Shown here: in pieces, positions 50,921 through 60,705 of the stretch
How the letters are laid out: each line of letters starts with the position of its first letter
How positions within the stretch are numbered: position 1 is the stretch's first letter
NCBI RefSeq assembly: GCF_946151055.1
Contig: NZ_CAMGYZ010000002.1
Coordinates: 434,001 to 498,000, forward strand
DNA from: Bacillus sp. Marseille-Q3570
Lineage (GTDB): Bacteria > Bacillota > Bacilli > Bacillales > Fictibacillaceae
Direction: 5' to 3'
DNA length: 64,000 bases
Notes under the pieces: generated by a model
What the model saw: only the letters and a program-made list of their open reading frames with translations
Database searches by the model: none
Told to the model about the DNA's origin: nothing
Made by a program: the position numbers and the translations under genes

Positions 50921-52654
50921 TCAAAGGATTCGATTCACTTTGTCCATTACATCCTTCTTGATGTTGGCAAGTTGTTCTTTGCTATCTTCGAGTGTAGAGG
51001 ATTGGACCCCGAAATAGAATTTGATCTTCGGTTCTGTCCCCGACGGGCGTAAGCATACCCATGTTCCGTCCCCAAGTGTGTATTTGATTACATTGGACGG
51101 AGGAAGAACGATTTCTTCTGTTTCAGTAGATTTTACTAATAATCTTTCACGGCTTTGGTAATCTTCAATGACCGAAATCGGGATACCGCCAAATTCTGAA
51201 GGTGGTTGCTTTCTGAAAATCGAAAGGATCTCCTGAATTTGTTCAGCACCCTTCTTCCCTTTCAGTGTCAACGATTCCAATCCTTCCTGGTAGTATCCAT
51301 ACTCTTCGAATACTTCTATCAAGCCTTCATATAGGGTCATCCCTTTGGATTTATAATAAGCGGCCACTTCAGCTGCCATGAGACATGCTTGTACGGCATC
51401 TTTATCCCGTACGAAATCGCCGATCAGATATCCATAGCTTTCTTCGTATCCGAATAGGAATTCATATTCACCCGAACGCTCATACTCACCCATTTTTTCA
51501 CCGATGAACTTGAACCCTGTCAATGTATCGACAGTAGCAAGACCGTATTTCTTGGCAATCGTCCGACCGATTTCGGACGTAACGATCGTTTTCAATACAA
51601 CACCGTTCTCTGGCAGGGTCCCCTGCTTCTTCTTTTGTTTCAGCAAATAATTGAGTATCAAAGCACCGGTCTGGTTTCCGGTCAGCACAATATACTTCCC
51701 TTGATCATCCTTTACAGCAACACCGACTCTGTCTGCATCCGGGTCTGTAGCGATCAATACATCTGCACCTTCACGTTCTCCATATTTGATGGCAAGTTCA
51801 AATGCTGCGTGTTCTTCAGGGTTTGGAGATTTGACTGTTGAGAACTCAGGATCAGGCTTCTCTTGCTCGCTGACAACCGTGACATTTTTGAATCCTAAAG
51901 ACTCCAGACCTCGACGGACCGGAATGTTCGCTGTTCCATGTAAGGGTGTGAAAACAATTTTTAAATCTTCTTGTTCTTTGATCAATGCAGGATCGACAGA
52001 GATTCCGACTAATTTTTCATTATAAGGACGATCGATTTCTTCACCGATGATCTTCAGCAGCCCGATCTTTTTCAATTCTTCCTCTTCAACAACTTCAATA
52101 TCCAATTCATTTTCAACATCATTCACGAAATTGATGACGTCATTCGCTGCTACTGGAGGAAGTTGACCTCCATCTTCTCCATACACTTTAAAACCGTTGT
52201 ATTCCGGTGGATTATGACTTGCTGTCACGACAATTCCTGAGAATGCGTTCAAATAACGGACTGCAAAAGATAATTCCGGTGTAGGACGAAGATCTTCAAA
52301 TACATAAGTTTGTATACCATGGCGTCCTAAAGTCTTAGCTGCTTCCATAGCAAACTCTGGTGATTTATGACGTGAATCATAGGCGATCACAACCCCTCTT
52401 AACTTCGCGTTCTCACCAAATGGTTCTATGTACCGTGCCAGCCCTTCAGCGGCCTTCCGTATCGTATATTTGTTCATCCGGTTCGTTCCAGGACCGATTT
52501 CCCCACGCATTCCCCCGGTTCCGAACGCTAATGTTTTATAAAAACAATCTTCAAGCTTCTCATCTGAATCCTTCATTAAAAGAAGCTGCTCATGTAATTC
52601 TTCATCAAGTTGTTGAAAATTACGCCAACGTTCATAATCTTTTTTCCAGCTCAT
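50921..52654 (-). CDS. pgcA: Phosphoglucomutase PgcA
   Basis: This alpha-phosphohexomutase interconverts glucose-6-phosphate and glucose-1-phosphate, feeding UDP-glucose, glycolipid anchor and teichoic acid synthesis. The catalytic Ser lies in [17 protein letters not shown] (about residue 145), the metal loop in [14 protein letters not shown], the substrate loop [15 protein letters not shown], and the phosphate loop [13 protein letters not shown] near the end. Length (577) equals the B. subtilis enzyme within a few residues. AGGAGG lies before the ATG. It is monocistronic. Confidence 0.95.
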   Translation of the reverse strand: MSWKKDYERWRNFQQLDEELHEQLLLMKDSDEKLEDCFYKTLAFGTGGMRGEIGPGTNRMNKYTIRKAAEGLARYIEPFGENAKLRGVVIAYDSRHKSPEFAMEAAKTLGRHGIQTYVFEDLRPTPELSFAVRYLNAFSGIVVTASHNPPEYNGFKVYGEDGGQLPPVAANDVINFVNDVENELDIEVVEEEELKKIGLLKIIGEEIDRPYNEKLVGISVDPALIKEQEDLKIVFTPLHGTANIPVRRGLESLGFKNVTVVSEQEKPDPEFSTVKSPNPEEHAAFELAIKYGEREGADVLIATDPDADRVGVAVKDDQGKYIVLTGNQTGALILNYLLKQKKKQGTLPENGVVLKTIVTSEIGRTIAKKYGLATVDTLTGFKFIGEKMGEYERSGEYEFLFGYEESYGYLIGDFVRDKDAVQACLMAAEVAAYYKSKGMTLYEGLIEVFEEYGYYQEGLESLTLKGKKGAEQIQEILSIFRKQPPSEFGGIPISVIEDYQSRERLLVKSTETEEIVLPPSNVIKYTLGDGTWVCLRPSGTEPKIKFYFGVQSSTLEDSKEQLANIKKDVMDKVNRIL

Positions 52655-52905
52655 GACTTCCTCCTAAACTCTTTTATAAAACAGGTATATCACCATTGTA
52701 TAAGAATTTCACTAATTCAACCACTTCTCTGATGAAGATTTTCCAGAAACCTGACAGGATCACGGCATACTCTTCATAAAATTCGTCAAACAAGGATGGT
52801 TCTGAAGGGTTCTTGCCATACTGAGACCTAATGTGCTGTCGAAAACAGTTTGCGGCAAATATTGCAGGGAGAATATGTCAATATTCCCCGGAAAATATAA
52901 TACGC

Positions 52906-52934
52906 AAAAAAAGACAGGGCGAGTGCCTGTCTTT
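52906..52934 (-). terminator. yhcX terminator
   Basis: AAAGACAGG and CCTGTCTTT arms, T run on the minus strand. Confidence 0.85.
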
Positions 52935-52944
52935 ACCTTTAGAA

Positions 52945-54492
52945 TCATTGTTCGTCTTGTTTTTTCATGATCACTTCATACAAGTCGCGTCGGCGGTCTC
53001 TCAGTTGCATGACACTCCCTGACCTTCTATGTCTCCTTAAGATCTCTAAATCGACATCGCCAACAACTACCGTTTCGATATTCGGGTTACATTCTCCGAC
53101 AATCCCATCTCGAGGGAAGGTGAAGTCAGATGGCGTAAAGATCCCCGATTGAGCATATTGGATATCCATGTTTTCCGTTTGCGGCAGATTCCCGACCGTT
53201 CCAGACAATACCGTATACACCTGGTTTTCGATTGCGCGAGCTTGTGCACAATAACGGACTCGGAGATATCCTTGACGATCATCTGTACAGAATGGGGTGA
53301 AGATGATCCGCGCCCCCTTATCGGTCACATATCTCGAAAGCTCTGGAAACTCGATGTCATAGCAGATCAAGATCGCAATTTTTCCGCAATCGGTATCAAA
53401 GACGTTGACCTTATCTCCGGGACTGACTCCCCACCATTTCCGTTCATTCGGTGTAATGTGAAGCTTGTATTGTTTTTCAATGGTTCCGTCTCTTCGGAAT
53501 AGGTAGGCAATGTTATAGATCTTGCCATCTTCCTCGACAAAATGAGATCCCCCAATGATATTTACGTTGTACCGCACAGCCAATTCAGTAAAAAGTTCAA
53601 TATAATCTTCCGTGTACTCCGTCAATCTACGCACAGCCTGGCTAGGACTCTTTTCATCCAAATACGACATCAGCTGTGTTGTGAAGATTTCAGGGAAAAC
53701 GGCAAAATCCGAACCGTAATCTGAAGCGACATCGGTATAATATTCAACCTGGTTTGCAAACTCATCAAACGTATAAATCTGCTTCATCATATACTGGATC
53801 GTCGTAATCCGCACAGGGAATGACGTTTTGAAATGGCGTTTGGAAGTTGCCCGGTAATCGATATTGTTCCATTCCATCAATGTGGCATGTGCGTTTGACG
53901 CATCATCATCCGGCAAGTAGGATGGGTTGACCCGCATCAACGTGAATCCATTCATCAACTGGAAGGTTAGAACAGGATCGAAAATGTTGTGATTGACGAC
54001 TTCTTTCACATATTCCCTGGGTGACATTTTATCAGCATACTTGTGGTAGTATGGAATTCGACCTCCAATGATGATGCTCTTCAAATTCAGTTTCTCAGCC
54101 AGCTCTTTTCTTGCTTCATAAAGCCTGCGACCGATTTTCATACGCCGGAATTCAGGGTGGACCATGACCTCGATACCATAAAGGTTGTACCCTTCAGGAT
54201 CATGATTCGTAATATACCCTTCATCCGTAATTTCATCCCACGTATGTTTTTCATCATACTCATCGAAATTCACAATCAAGCTCGAGCACGTACCGACCAC
54301 TTTACCGTCATATTCGACGCAAAACTGTCCCTCAGGAAAGATGTTGAGATGACTCTCGAGATGCTCTCTTTTCCATGGATCCATGTTGGGAAAACAAATC
54401 TCTTGTAATTCAAGGATTTGTTCGATATCTTTCTCTTCAATATTCCGAAGTATGATTTTCTTTTCGTATTTCGACTCATCAACCGATGACAT
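52945..54492 (-). CDS. yhcX: YhcX, GNAT and nitrilase fusion
   Basis: The 515-residue protein joins an N-terminal GNAT acetyltransferase domain (about 10-205; EVMVHPEFRRMKIGRRLYEARK carries the acetyl-CoA loop) to a C-terminal carbon-nitrogen hydrolase (about 225-500). The nitrilase triad is visible as Glu in FAVFPEIFTTQL, Lys in YKLHITPNE and Cys in AILICYDIEFPEL. Length matches B. subtilis YhcX (513). Substrates are unknown. GAAGG precedes the ATG by about nine bases. It is followed on the same strand by no close gene, and preceded 16 bases away by the VOC gene, suggesting an operon with yhcW. Confidence 0.92.
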   Translation of the reverse strand: MSSVDESKYEKKIILRNIEEKDIEQILELQEICFPNMDPWKREHLESHLNIFPEGQFCVEYDGKVVGTCSSLIVNFDEYDEKHTWDEITDEGYITNHDPEGYNLYGIEVMVHPEFRRMKIGRRLYEARKELAEKLNLKSIIIGGRIPYYHKYADKMSPREYVKEVVNHNIFDPVLTFQLMNGFTLMRVNPSYLPDDDASNAHATLMEWNNIDYRATSKRHFKTSFPVRITTIQYMMKQIYTFDEFANQVEYYTDVASDYGSDFAVFPEIFTTQLMSYLDEKSPSQAVRRLTEYTEDYIELFTELAVRYNVNIIGGSHFVEEDGKIYNIAYLFRRDGTIEKQYKLHITPNERKWWGVSPGDKVNVFDTDCGKIAILICYDIEFPELSRYVTDKGARIIFTPFCTDDRQGYLRVRYCAQARAIENQVYTVLSGTVGNLPQTENMDIQYAQSGIFTPSDFTFPRDGIVGECNPNIETVVVGDVDLEILRRHRRSGSVMQLRDRRRDLYEVIMKKQDEQ

Positions 54493-54508
54493 GACGCACC
54501 ATCCTTCC

Positions 54509-54916
54509 TTATCGCCAATCCTTCATTCTTGTTTTTAAATCTGCGGTGTTCAGTTCCAGTTCGATTCCATTCGGATCAAGGAAGTTCACCACAAGCCCTC
54601 CACCCCGTTCAATCGGTCCACGGACAATTGGAACCTGGAATTCATTCAATCGCTGTACGAAATAATCGAAATCATCTGCGTCAACTGAAAATGCAAAATG
54701 ATCTACACCCGGGGCTTTATTTCCAAGCGTTTCCAGATTCTTTTTTTCTAGAAGACAGATCCAGGCAGAGCCGCTTTCAAGATAAGCATCTGTATTACCG
54801 AGATGTACCCTTTTCATACCAAGTATACCTTCATAGAAAAGTAATGATTCATCAAGTGCATTCACATTAAGTGTAATGTGATTGAAGCCTTTTATAGTCA
54901 TATTCCCTTTCATCAT
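54509..54916 (-). CDS. VOC-superfamily protein, glyoxalase-like
   Basis: This 135-residue protein of the vicinal-oxygen-chelate fold has metal ligands His in FNHITLNVNALDES, His in GVDHFAFSVDADD, and Glu in DPNGIELELNTAD, so the metal site is intact. It resembles FosB and small glyoxalases; the substrate is unclear, and fosfomycin resistance is not implied. The ATG 54916 overlaps the yhcW stop (ATGA), indicating coupled translation, though ATG 54901 (MTIKGFNHI) is an alternative start. Confidence 0.82.
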   Translation of the reverse strand: MMKGNMTIKGFNHITLNVNALDESLLFYEGILGMKRVHLGNTDAYLESGSAWICLLEKKNLETLGNKAPGVDHFAFSVDADDFDYFVQRLNEFQVPIVRGPIERGGGLVVNFLDPNGIELELNTADLKTRMKDWR

Positions 54917-55575
54917 TTATTCGAAAACTGCTCAATCATCTCATTTAGTTTCAATTCAGCGAGTGATTCAAGTTTTAGGTCATATTCTTCGAAAGTCAGA
55001 TGTCGTGTAACCATATTCGGTATGATGACTGTATGTAATCCTGCTTTTTTAGCGGCCTTCGCACCGTTCGCTGAGTCTTCGAAAGCCAAAGCTTCTTCAG
55101 GTTTTACACCCAGGCATTTCACTGCTTCTGAAAACAGCGTCGGATCTGGCTTTACTTTTTCCACGTCATCTGAGGTCTTGATGCATTCAAAGCAATCAAA
55201 AATCCCGAGGTTTTTCAGATGGTTCGAAACCCACTTGTACGAAGAACTGGAGGCTAGACCGATCTTTAGTCCTAGATGTTGTGCCGCTTCGAGATACTCG
55301 ACTACTCCCGGCATTGGTCCTTTGTCTTTGATGAGTTCCTGGAAGATATCTACGCGCTGCTGTTTGATAGTGTCCCGATCGAGTTTTTTCCCAATCTGTT
55401 TCTCGAGGTATGCATGAGCATCGAAAAAGTTGGAGTGCGTGCCGATGCACTCTCCCCAGACTTCCAAAGGCAGCTCTGCACCATGCTCCTTATATATCTT
55501 CTGTAAAACGTTATATTCACACGATTCCGTATCTAATATGATGCCATCGAAATCGAACACGATCGCTTTGATCAT
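54913..55575 (-). CDS. yhcW: YhcW, HAD-type phosphatase
   Basis: This 220-residue HAD subfamily IA phosphatase (beta-phosphoglucomutase-like) has motif I KAIVFDFDGIILDTES, motif II LASSSSYKWV, motif III KPDPTLF and motif IV AFEDSANGAKAA. Length equals B. subtilis YhcW. ATG 55575 lies seven bases after AGGGAG; the frame opens 60 bases earlier without a site. It heads a yhcW-VOC-yhcX operon, with the VOC gene inserted relative to B. subtilis. Substrate is unknown. Confidence 0.9.
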   Translation of the reverse strand: MIKAIVFDFDGIILDTESCEYNVLQKIYKEHGAELPLEVWGECIGTHSNFFDAHAYLEKQIGKKLDRDTIKQQRVDIFQELIKDKGPMPGVVEYLEAAQHLGLKIGLASSSSYKWVSNHLKNLGIFDCFECIKTSDDVEKVKPDPTLFSEAVKCLGVKPEEALAFEDSANGAKAAKKAGLHTVIIPNMVTRHLTFEEYDLKLESLAELKLNEMIEQFSNK

Positions 55576-55672
55576 TCCGCCACTCCCTTTCCATGATCTA
55601 ACACAAATATATCGGGAAATCAGGCTGATTGACAAGCAGAATGGTATTGGTGTTTGGTACTTGCTTCATTAT

Positions 55673-55787
55673 CAATTAGAGGACATCAGAGACCTTATTT
55701 GTCCCCAAACCCCCATTTTTAGAAAATTAGAGGACACCAGTGATCTTATTTACCTGAAACAAATAGCGGAACAGTTGTCCTCTAAAA
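55673..55787. repeat. ATTAGAGGACAYCAG repeats
   Basis: AATTAGAGGACATCAGAGAC (55675) and AATTAGAGGACACCAGTGAT (55727) continue to CTTATTT in each copy, 52 bases apart, and an inverted TGTCCTCTAA follows at 55778. The rest of 55576-55917 shows no gene. Confidence 0.7.
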
Positions 55788-55916
55788 ATATTAACAGGTC
55801 TCCACTTTACGAAAACATGTTCAATTCTGCAGTAATCTGTGAAACCTAGGAGGCTTTTGGATCGCTCGAGGAAACCTGGCTGAGGCAAAGCTGTCCTTAT
55901 CCTTTCATACAGTAAA

Positions 55917-55994
55917 AGAAAAGTGCCAGACACCTCCAACACAACATTTTCTCTAAAATGTTGTGTTAATTCAGAGAGAGTCAGACACTTTTTT
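55917..55994 (-). terminator. yhcV terminator, GTGTCTGACAC hairpin family
   Basis: AAAGTGTCTGACTC at one end and GTGTCTGGCACTTTT at the other, with an inner perfect AACACAACATTTT stem. It is related to 28949-29016 and ends yhcV on the minus strand. Confidence 0.75.
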
Positions 55995-56013
55995 GGACAG
56001 TCCCGTTCTCAGG

Positions 56014-56460
56014 TTATTGTTGAGCGTTATTCGGGTTTGAAGGAGTAGAAATGCTTGATAAGGCTTGCCCAGCATCATTAGGATCCTGATCTTTCGTAGC
56101 AAGGTCACCAAGTGAAACCATCCCTACGACCTGGTTGTTTTCAACGACAGGAAGACGACGGATCTGGTTTGTGGACATCAATTGAGCAGCCTCTTGAGGA
56201 GTCATATTCGGATTCCCCGATACGATGTTGTTGGACATACATTGAGATACTTGTGTATTTCCATCCAAGCCTTGAGCAGTTGAACGTAATGTGATGTCAC
56301 GGTCTGTGATGATCCCTCGAAGTTGACCATTTTCGACGACCGGTAAAGCACCTACGTTATACTGATTCATTAAAGCTGCTGCCTCTTTAAGCGATTGCTG
56401 TGGAGTGACAGAAGCGATGTTATTGGACATAAGTGAACGAAGTTGTTGATTAGTATTCAT
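56014..56460 (-). CDS. yhcV: YhcV, paired CBS-domain protein
   Basis: Two CBS domains form one Bateman module: LRSLMSNNIASVTPQQSLKE to GIITDRDITLR, and VSQCMSNNIVSGNPNMTPQE to GMVSLGDLATKD, followed by a Asn/Pro-rich tail. Such modules bind adenine nucleotides. The length is close to B. subtilis YhcV. Two starts are possible: ATG 56469 is two bases after AGGAGG, ATG 56460 eleven. I use the latter. It sits with yhcW and yhcX in the B. subtilis order. Confidence 0.88.
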   Translation of the reverse strand: MNTNQQLRSLMSNNIASVTPQQSLKEAAALMNQYNVGALPVVENGQLRGIITDRDITLRSTAQGLDGNTQVSQCMSNNIVSGNPNMTPQEAAQLMSTNQIRRLPVVENNQVVGMVSLGDLATKDQDPNDAGQALSSISTPSNPNNAQQ

Positions 56461-56607
56461 TGTAAGCATATCCTCCTTTCGTCTTTAGTTTAGCCGACGA
56501 AAAAGAAGATTATTTTGCCTATATTTACAACGAATTGAGCATTTCATTTTGTTGGTAATTCATCTACACTAAGAAAGGATCCATATTTTACATCATGAGG
56601 TGGAACA

Positions 56608-56886
56608 ATGGCAAAAGAATATTACAATGTTTTAGAAGAAATCGTCCCGACCGTTGTTACAGTATTATTGAATAGTCCTGATTATCAAACCATTTGCCGG
56701 TGTAATAAATGTACTGTTGACATCATTGCCTTGAGTCTGAACAGTATCCCGCCAAGATATGTGACTTCACCAGATAAGCGTGAAATCATCTATCAGCTTT
56801 TCAATAAGCCTTTCATGCGAACGATGCTCAATAAACATATCATCAGCGCGATCCATGTGGTACGAAAAAATCCGAATCATGATTGA
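56608..56886 (+). CDS. ComFB-family protein
   Basis: The 92-residue protein has the ComFB pattern: EEIVPTVVTVLLNSPDY, a short cysteine cluster TICRCNKCTVDIIALSLNSI (three Cys), and PPRYVTSPDKREI. In B. subtilis ComFB is encoded within the comF operon and its exact role in competence is unclear; newer work on cyanobacterial ComFB shows cyclic dinucleotide binding. This copy is outside a comF operon. GAGGTGG lies before the ATG. It is convergent with, and overlaps by ten bases, the MBL gene. Confidence 0.82.
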   Translation: MAKEYYNVLEEIVPTVVTVLLNSPDYQTICRCNKCTVDIIALSLNSIPPRYVTSPDKREIIYQLFNKPFMRTMLNKHIISAIHVVRKNPNHD

Positions 56887-57716
56887 TGAAATTCGGTAAA
56901 GAACCGTACTGATTTACCATCGCTTTTCATAATGATCGTTCCCAGCTTGTCAGTTCTGAATACCTGTACATTGTGAGTGTTCAATCGCTTCAACACTTCC
57001 TTTGAAGGGTACCCATACTTATTTTTCCGTCCGACGGAGATCACAGCATAATCTGGGTCTGTTTTTTTCAACAATCCATTACTTGTCCCCGTGTTCGCCC
57101 CGTGGTGCGAGACCTTCAATACGTCGATCTTTTCATCATCCAGTTTTTTCAACAATTCATTTTCTGAAGCCATACCTGCATCTGCCATAAGTAAAATTGT
57201 TTTTTTGCCATGGTCGATTTTCAACACTGCAGAATGATCATTAAGTGATTTATACTTTTTCCTTGATGGAGCTACGAACTCCATCTTGATATTTCGGGCT
57301 AGTTTCTTCTTAACCCCTGCTTTTGCTTCGATCGGTTTGATTCCAGATTCCTTAATCAATCTTTTCAGCCGTTTATAATATGTCGTGTGGTATTTCACTG
57401 ATGGCATATAGATCGACTCGATTTGGAAGGATTCGAAAATCGCATCCATACTCCCGATATGATCATGGTGCGGATGACTTGCAATCAAATAATCAATTTC
57501 TTCAACTCCACGTTTCTGCAGATAAGAAACCACCTTAGGGCCATCATGTTCATCACCAGAATCGATCAAGATATTCTTCCCATTGGACAATTCGATATAA
57601 ATGCTGTCTGCTTGTCCAACATCAATCACATGCATTTCGAGACTCGTCTTCCATAAAGCTTCGGCCGGTTGGGGAAAGATGAATATAAGCATCACAATTA
57701 CAATAATTAGTCTCAT
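56877..57716 (-). CDS. Secreted ComEC-like metallo-beta-lactamase-fold protein
   Basis: A signal peptide (residues 1-20, ending AEA) precedes a metallo-beta-lactamase fold like the C-terminal part of ComEC/Rec2: MHVIDVGQADSIYIEL, NILIDSGDEHDG, the zinc motif ASHPHHDHIGSMDA, then LLMADAGMASENELL and LKVSHHGANTGTS. In ComEC this domain is predicted to be a DNA nuclease. As a stand-alone exported protein it may act on extracellular DNA or another phosphoester. The ribosome site GGGGAGG is about 15 bases before the ATG, longer than usual. Confidence 0.8.
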   Translation of the reverse strand: MRLIIVIVMLIFIFPQPAEALWKTSLEMHVIDVGQADSIYIELSNGKNILIDSGDEHDGPKVVSYLQKRGVEEIDYLIASHPHHDHIGSMDAIFESFQIESIYMPSVKYHTTYYKRLKRLIKESGIKPIEAKAGVKKKLARNIKMEFVAPSRKKYKSLNDHSAVLKIDHGKKTILLMADAGMASENELLKKLDDEKIDVLKVSHHGANTGTSNGLLKKTDPDYAVISVGRKNKYGYPSKEVLKRLNTHNVQVFRTDKLGTIIMKSDGKSVRFFTEFHQS

Positions 57717-57972
57717 TCGATTTTTGAAGAACCTCCCCTTAGATTATGGTCGTCTTAGTTTATGTAGGAAAGGGGAGATTATTTTACCATAAGGCTGTTT
57801 TCGAAAAAGTTTATTACTGAATGGATAATGTTTTTCTAAATGTTGTTGCGATTAATTTCTGTATGCGGAAGAACAATACGATACTCCTGGTGACCAGCTT
57901 TAGCGACCAGTCACTTGGATCACTTCAACGGAATGGTGTATCCGTAAATTGCATTAAGTATGAAAACTTCCA

Positions 57973-58009
57973 TAAAAATCCCTTCATCGATTATCGTTGA
58001 TGAAGGGTC
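57973..58009 (-). terminator. yhbH terminator
   Basis: CCCTTCATC and GATGAAGGG arms followed on the minus strand by ATTTTTAT, about ten bases past the stop. The 57717-57972 gap holds a decayed fragment of the long repeat (AGGCTGTTTTCG at 57791) and no gene. Confidence 0.8.
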
Positions 58010-58016
58010 AGCTGGC

Positions 58017-59186
58017 TTAAGCCAAATTCTGTTCGCCTTTCTTGAAAAAGCTTTTCATCGAATGATATACATCTCGTTTTTCTTTTAAAATGTAGTAATT
58101 GAATTTAGGATCTTTGATATTTTTATAAACACTCATCAAAGTCGAATGACGGTTGTAAGGATTCACTTCACCATAACCGAACATATTCGATACTTCCATG
58201 ATCTGTTGAACCAGTTTTATACAGCGTGCGTTATCACTTGTAAGGTTGTCACCATCTGAGAAGTGGAATGGATAGATGTTATAACGGCTCGGAGAATACT
58301 TGCCATCGATCAGTTCAAGCGCTTTTCTATAAGCAGATGAACAAATCGTACCACCGCTTTCACCTTTAGAGAAGAAGTCTTCTTCAGTCACAACTTTCGC
58401 TTCAGTATGATGTGCGATGAATTCAATTTCAACTGTTTCATATTTAGAGCGGAGAAAACGTGTCATCCAGAAGAAAAAGCTTCTTGCCATATATTTTTCC
58501 CAAATTCCCATTGAACCTGACGTATCCATCATCGCAAGTACGACTGCTTTCGATTCTGGTTTTTCTTTTTCATTCCAAGTTTTGAAACGAAGGTCTTCTG
58601 GAAAAATAGGTATGATCGACGGGTCGCCTTTTAGCGCGTTTCGTTTATAAGCTGTAAGGATCGTTTTCTTCTTATCGATATTACCCATCAATCCTGTCTT
58701 TCGGATATCATTGAATTCGATCTTCTCAAGTACGATATTTTCCTGTTCCTTCTGCTGCAGATTTGGAAGTTCAAGTTCCTTGAACAACAGCTCTTCAAGT
58801 TCTAAAAGGGATACTTCTGCTTCATAATAATCTTTACCTGCCTGGTCACCAGCACCTTTTCCTTTGCCGGCACCTTTATTACCGCTGGGCTTTCCATCAC
58901 GAGCAATGACATCACCGACTTGGCTTTCCCCGTCTCCCTGCCCGACATGCTTTGATTTATCATAATTGTAACGGATTTTATATTCATCCAGGGAACGGAT
59001 CGGAATTTTAATGACATCGTGACCATTGGATAAAATGATGCTTTCCTCACTGATCAAGTCCGGTAGATTGTTCTTTAATGCATCTTGAACTTTTTCCATG
59101 TGACGTTGTTGGTCTTGATAACCTTTTCGGTGGAGGGACCAGTTCTCCTGTGACACGACGAAATTGCCTTTTTTATTGACGGTCAT
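58017..59186 (-). CDS. yhbH: Sporulation protein YhbH
   Basis: The 389-residue protein matches YhbH/YeaH (UPF0229) in length and motifs: [40 protein letters not shown], and the VWA-like stretch [20 protein letters not shown] with its metal-site DxSGS. A Gly/Lys-rich linker lies near 95-120. It is co-conserved with PrkA and SpoVR in bacteria; in B. subtilis it is a sigma-E-controlled sporulation gene. AGGAGGGG lies before the ATG. Here it is separated from prkA by two genes. Confidence 0.93.
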   Translation of the reverse strand: MTVNKKGNFVVSQENWSLHRKGYQDQQRHMEKVQDALKNNLPDLISEESIILSNGHDVIKIPIRSLDEYKIRYNYDKSKHVGQGDGESQVGDVIARDGKPSGNKGAGKGKGAGDQAGKDYYEAEVSLLELEELLFKELELPNLQQKEQENIVLEKIEFNDIRKTGLMGNIDKKKTILTAYKRNALKGDPSIIPIFPEDLRFKTWNEKEKPESKAVVLAMMDTSGSMGIWEKYMARSFFFWMTRFLRSKYETVEIEFIAHHTEAKVVTEEDFFSKGESGGTICSSAYRKALELIDGKYSPSRYNIYPFHFSDGDNLTSDNARCIKLVQQIMEVSNMFGYGEVNPYNRHSTLMSVYKNIKDPKFNYYILKEKRDVYHSMKSFFKKGEQNLA

Positions 59187-59213
59187 TTATTCCCCTCCTT
59201 ATTTGATTTCCCC

Positions 59214-59303
59214 TTAAAGAAAACTTAGGCTTTGCCAAACCTTAGCGCTGGCTGAGCCTTAGTTGCCCTTATATTTGAAGAAAGTATTCATACTTTCTTT
59301 AAA
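59214..59303 (-). repeat. Short repeat element upstream of yhbH
   Basis: TTAAAGAAAACTTAGGC at one end and CATACTTTCTTTAAA at the other; full-length member, inverted relative to the copies in the long repeat. Confidence 0.7.
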
Positions 59304-59510
59304 TGTAAAATAAAAGCACGTTTATACTTTCGGGGATTACTCTATCCTATGCAGTAAATGTTCAGAATTGCTAATAAATTCAAACAAAAAGATGCTTGTC
59401 TATGAAGTTCCGCACCTTTTGCAGGAAAGGAAATCAATTCGGGACAAAACTCCTATTACATAAAGGGACGATTATTGCTTTTTGCGAAATAACTCCTTTT
59501 CCGATGGCGG

Positions 59511-59571
59511 CTCTCCAATCAACTTGCACAAGGTGATTTATTAAAAAACCAACAATCTTTAGAAAAAAGCC
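59511..59571 (+). repeat. End fragment of the long repeat
   Basis: CTCTCCAATCAACTTGCACA and AGGTGATTTATTAAAAAACC followed by CAACAATCTTTAGAAAAAAGCC matches the right end of copies A-C. The space 59304-59510 shows no gene. Confidence 0.7.
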
Positions 59572-59578
59572 AAAGCAT

Positions 59579-59612
59579 AAAAAAGGATCAACCCTCATAG
59601 GGCTAATCCTTT
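59579..59612 (-). terminator. Terminator of the small acidic gene
   Basis: AAAGGAT(T/C)A arms around CCCTCATAGGG with a T run on the minus strand. Confidence 0.75.
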
Positions 59613-59623
59613 ATTGAAACTGA

Positions 59624-59797
59624 TTATTTATCGTCTTCATCTGTCTTATGTTGCTCTGGATCAGGTACCTTACCGCTTTTCTTCACATCTTCATTGGAAG
59701 AAAGATGTTCCATTACTTTGCTGTGTTCTTTCAGTTCTTTTTCATTGCTTACCATTTCACTGTTGCGAGTCTTCTCTTCTTTATTCTTTTTAGTCAT
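59624..59797 (-). CDS. Small charged protein (57 aa), unknown
   Basis: The product MTKKNKEEKTRNSEMVSNEK is followed by a Lys/Glu/Ser-rich, probably disordered body and an acidic end DEDDK. AGAGGTGG lies six bases before the ATG and a good terminator follows, so it is likely real despite its size. No family recognised. It resembles in composition small spore or stress proteins. It sits just downstream of the signal peptidase gene and might share its transcript. Confidence 0.6.
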   Translation of the reverse strand: MTKKNKEEKTRNSEMVSNEKELKEHSKVMEHLSSNEDVKKSGKVPDPEQHKTDEDDK

Positions 59798-59849
59798 CGG
59801 TAACCACCTCTTGAACTAACGATACCCAGATTCTTCATAATATAAACAT

Positions 59850-60404
59850 TCAATGGATGACTTCGAATTCTGACATCGGCCAATATCTTAGATTGACTTC
59901 CCCGACAACATTTTCAATCGGGACGAATCCGATATGACGGCTGTCGATACTATGAAGGCGGTTATCGCCTAGCACGAAGACGGTTCCCTCTGGCACCCGC
60001 GCCTTACCGGTTATGTCTTTCAATGTGAAGTCCCCCGTCAACTGGGAGCCCTCCTGAAGGTCTTTCCTGAATCGTTCTAAGTATTTTTCTTCCACAGGTT
60101 GATCATTAATGTACAGTTTATCGTCGCGATATTCGATTTTATCACCAGGAAGACCAATGATCCGCTTGATATAATCCTCCTGTTCATTCGCTTTGAATAC
60201 TATCAAGTCAAACCGCTGGGGCTTTTTGATGTCATAGTTGATTTTATTAACGATTAAACGATTACCTTCCTGAATGGTAGGCATCATAGATTCACCATAT
60301 ACGACATAGTTCGTAAAGAGAAAATGACGAACTACAAACGCAATCAGAAGTGCAATTCCAATCGCCTTGATCCATTCCCAAAAACTATTTTTTGTTTTGG
60401 TCAT
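59850..60404 (-). CDS. Type I signal peptidase
   Basis: This membrane-bound serine protease removes signal peptides from exported proteins. One N-terminal helix (about residues 10-30) leads to the catalytic Ser in VVYGESMMPTIQEGN and the catalytic Lys in QEDYIKRIIGLPGDKIEY, then VPEGTVFVLGDNRLHSIDSR. The Ser-Lys pair marks the prokaryotic SipS/SipT type, not the Ser-His SipW. Length (184) is typical. GGGTGTG precedes the ATG. It lies between yhbH and prkA, where B. subtilis has none. Confidence 0.93.
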   Translation of the reverse strand: MTKTKNSFWEWIKAIGIALLIAFVVRHFLFTNYVVYGESMMPTIQEGNRLIVNKINYDIKKPQRFDLIVFKANEQEDYIKRIIGLPGDKIEYRDDKLYINDQPVEEKYLERFRKDLQEGSQLTGDFTLKDITGKARVPEGTVFVLGDNRLHSIDSRHIGFVPIENVVGEVNLRYWPMSEFEVIH

Positions 60405-60531
60405 GTATGCTTACACACCCTTTTTTCTTATTATATTCAATTTACCATTTTATACAATTTAATAGCAAGTACACAACGTGTTAAATTTTTGTAAACAGTA
60501 TAACAACATCATTCAACAAATACAAAGGAAG

Positions 60532-60612
60532 TGTATCAAAGGAAGTGTACCAGGCACCGTTTCAGACTCCTTCTCCCACAGGGGGTTTCATTCTGTGCCT
60601 GGCACCGTAAAA
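60532..60612. repeat. GTGCCTGGCAC hairpin element
   Basis: AAGTGTACCAGGCACCG and CTGTGCCTGGCACCG pair partly around a 45-base middle holding GACTCC and GGGGGTTTC. It is similar in plan to the GTGTCTGACAC family but differs in sequence. The flanking 60405-60531 has no gene. Confidence 0.6.
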
Positions 60613-60649
60613 GGCCCGCAAACAGCACTGAAAGAATAGAGATGCAATT

Positions 60650-60680
60650 GAAAAAGGCGTGCCGCTCGGGTACGCCTTTC
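60650..60680 (-). terminator. prkA terminator
   Basis: AAAGGCGTACC and GGCACGCCTTT arms with a T run on the minus strand. Confidence 0.85.
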
Positions 60681-60705
60681 CATTATTTTTTGCACCTTCA
60701 TTGGT

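Noticed and set aside
50683-50961. 92-codon plus-strand ORF overlapping the small zinc-finger gene
   Set aside because: It is out of frame with the CxxCxGxG protein, and its product shows no features.
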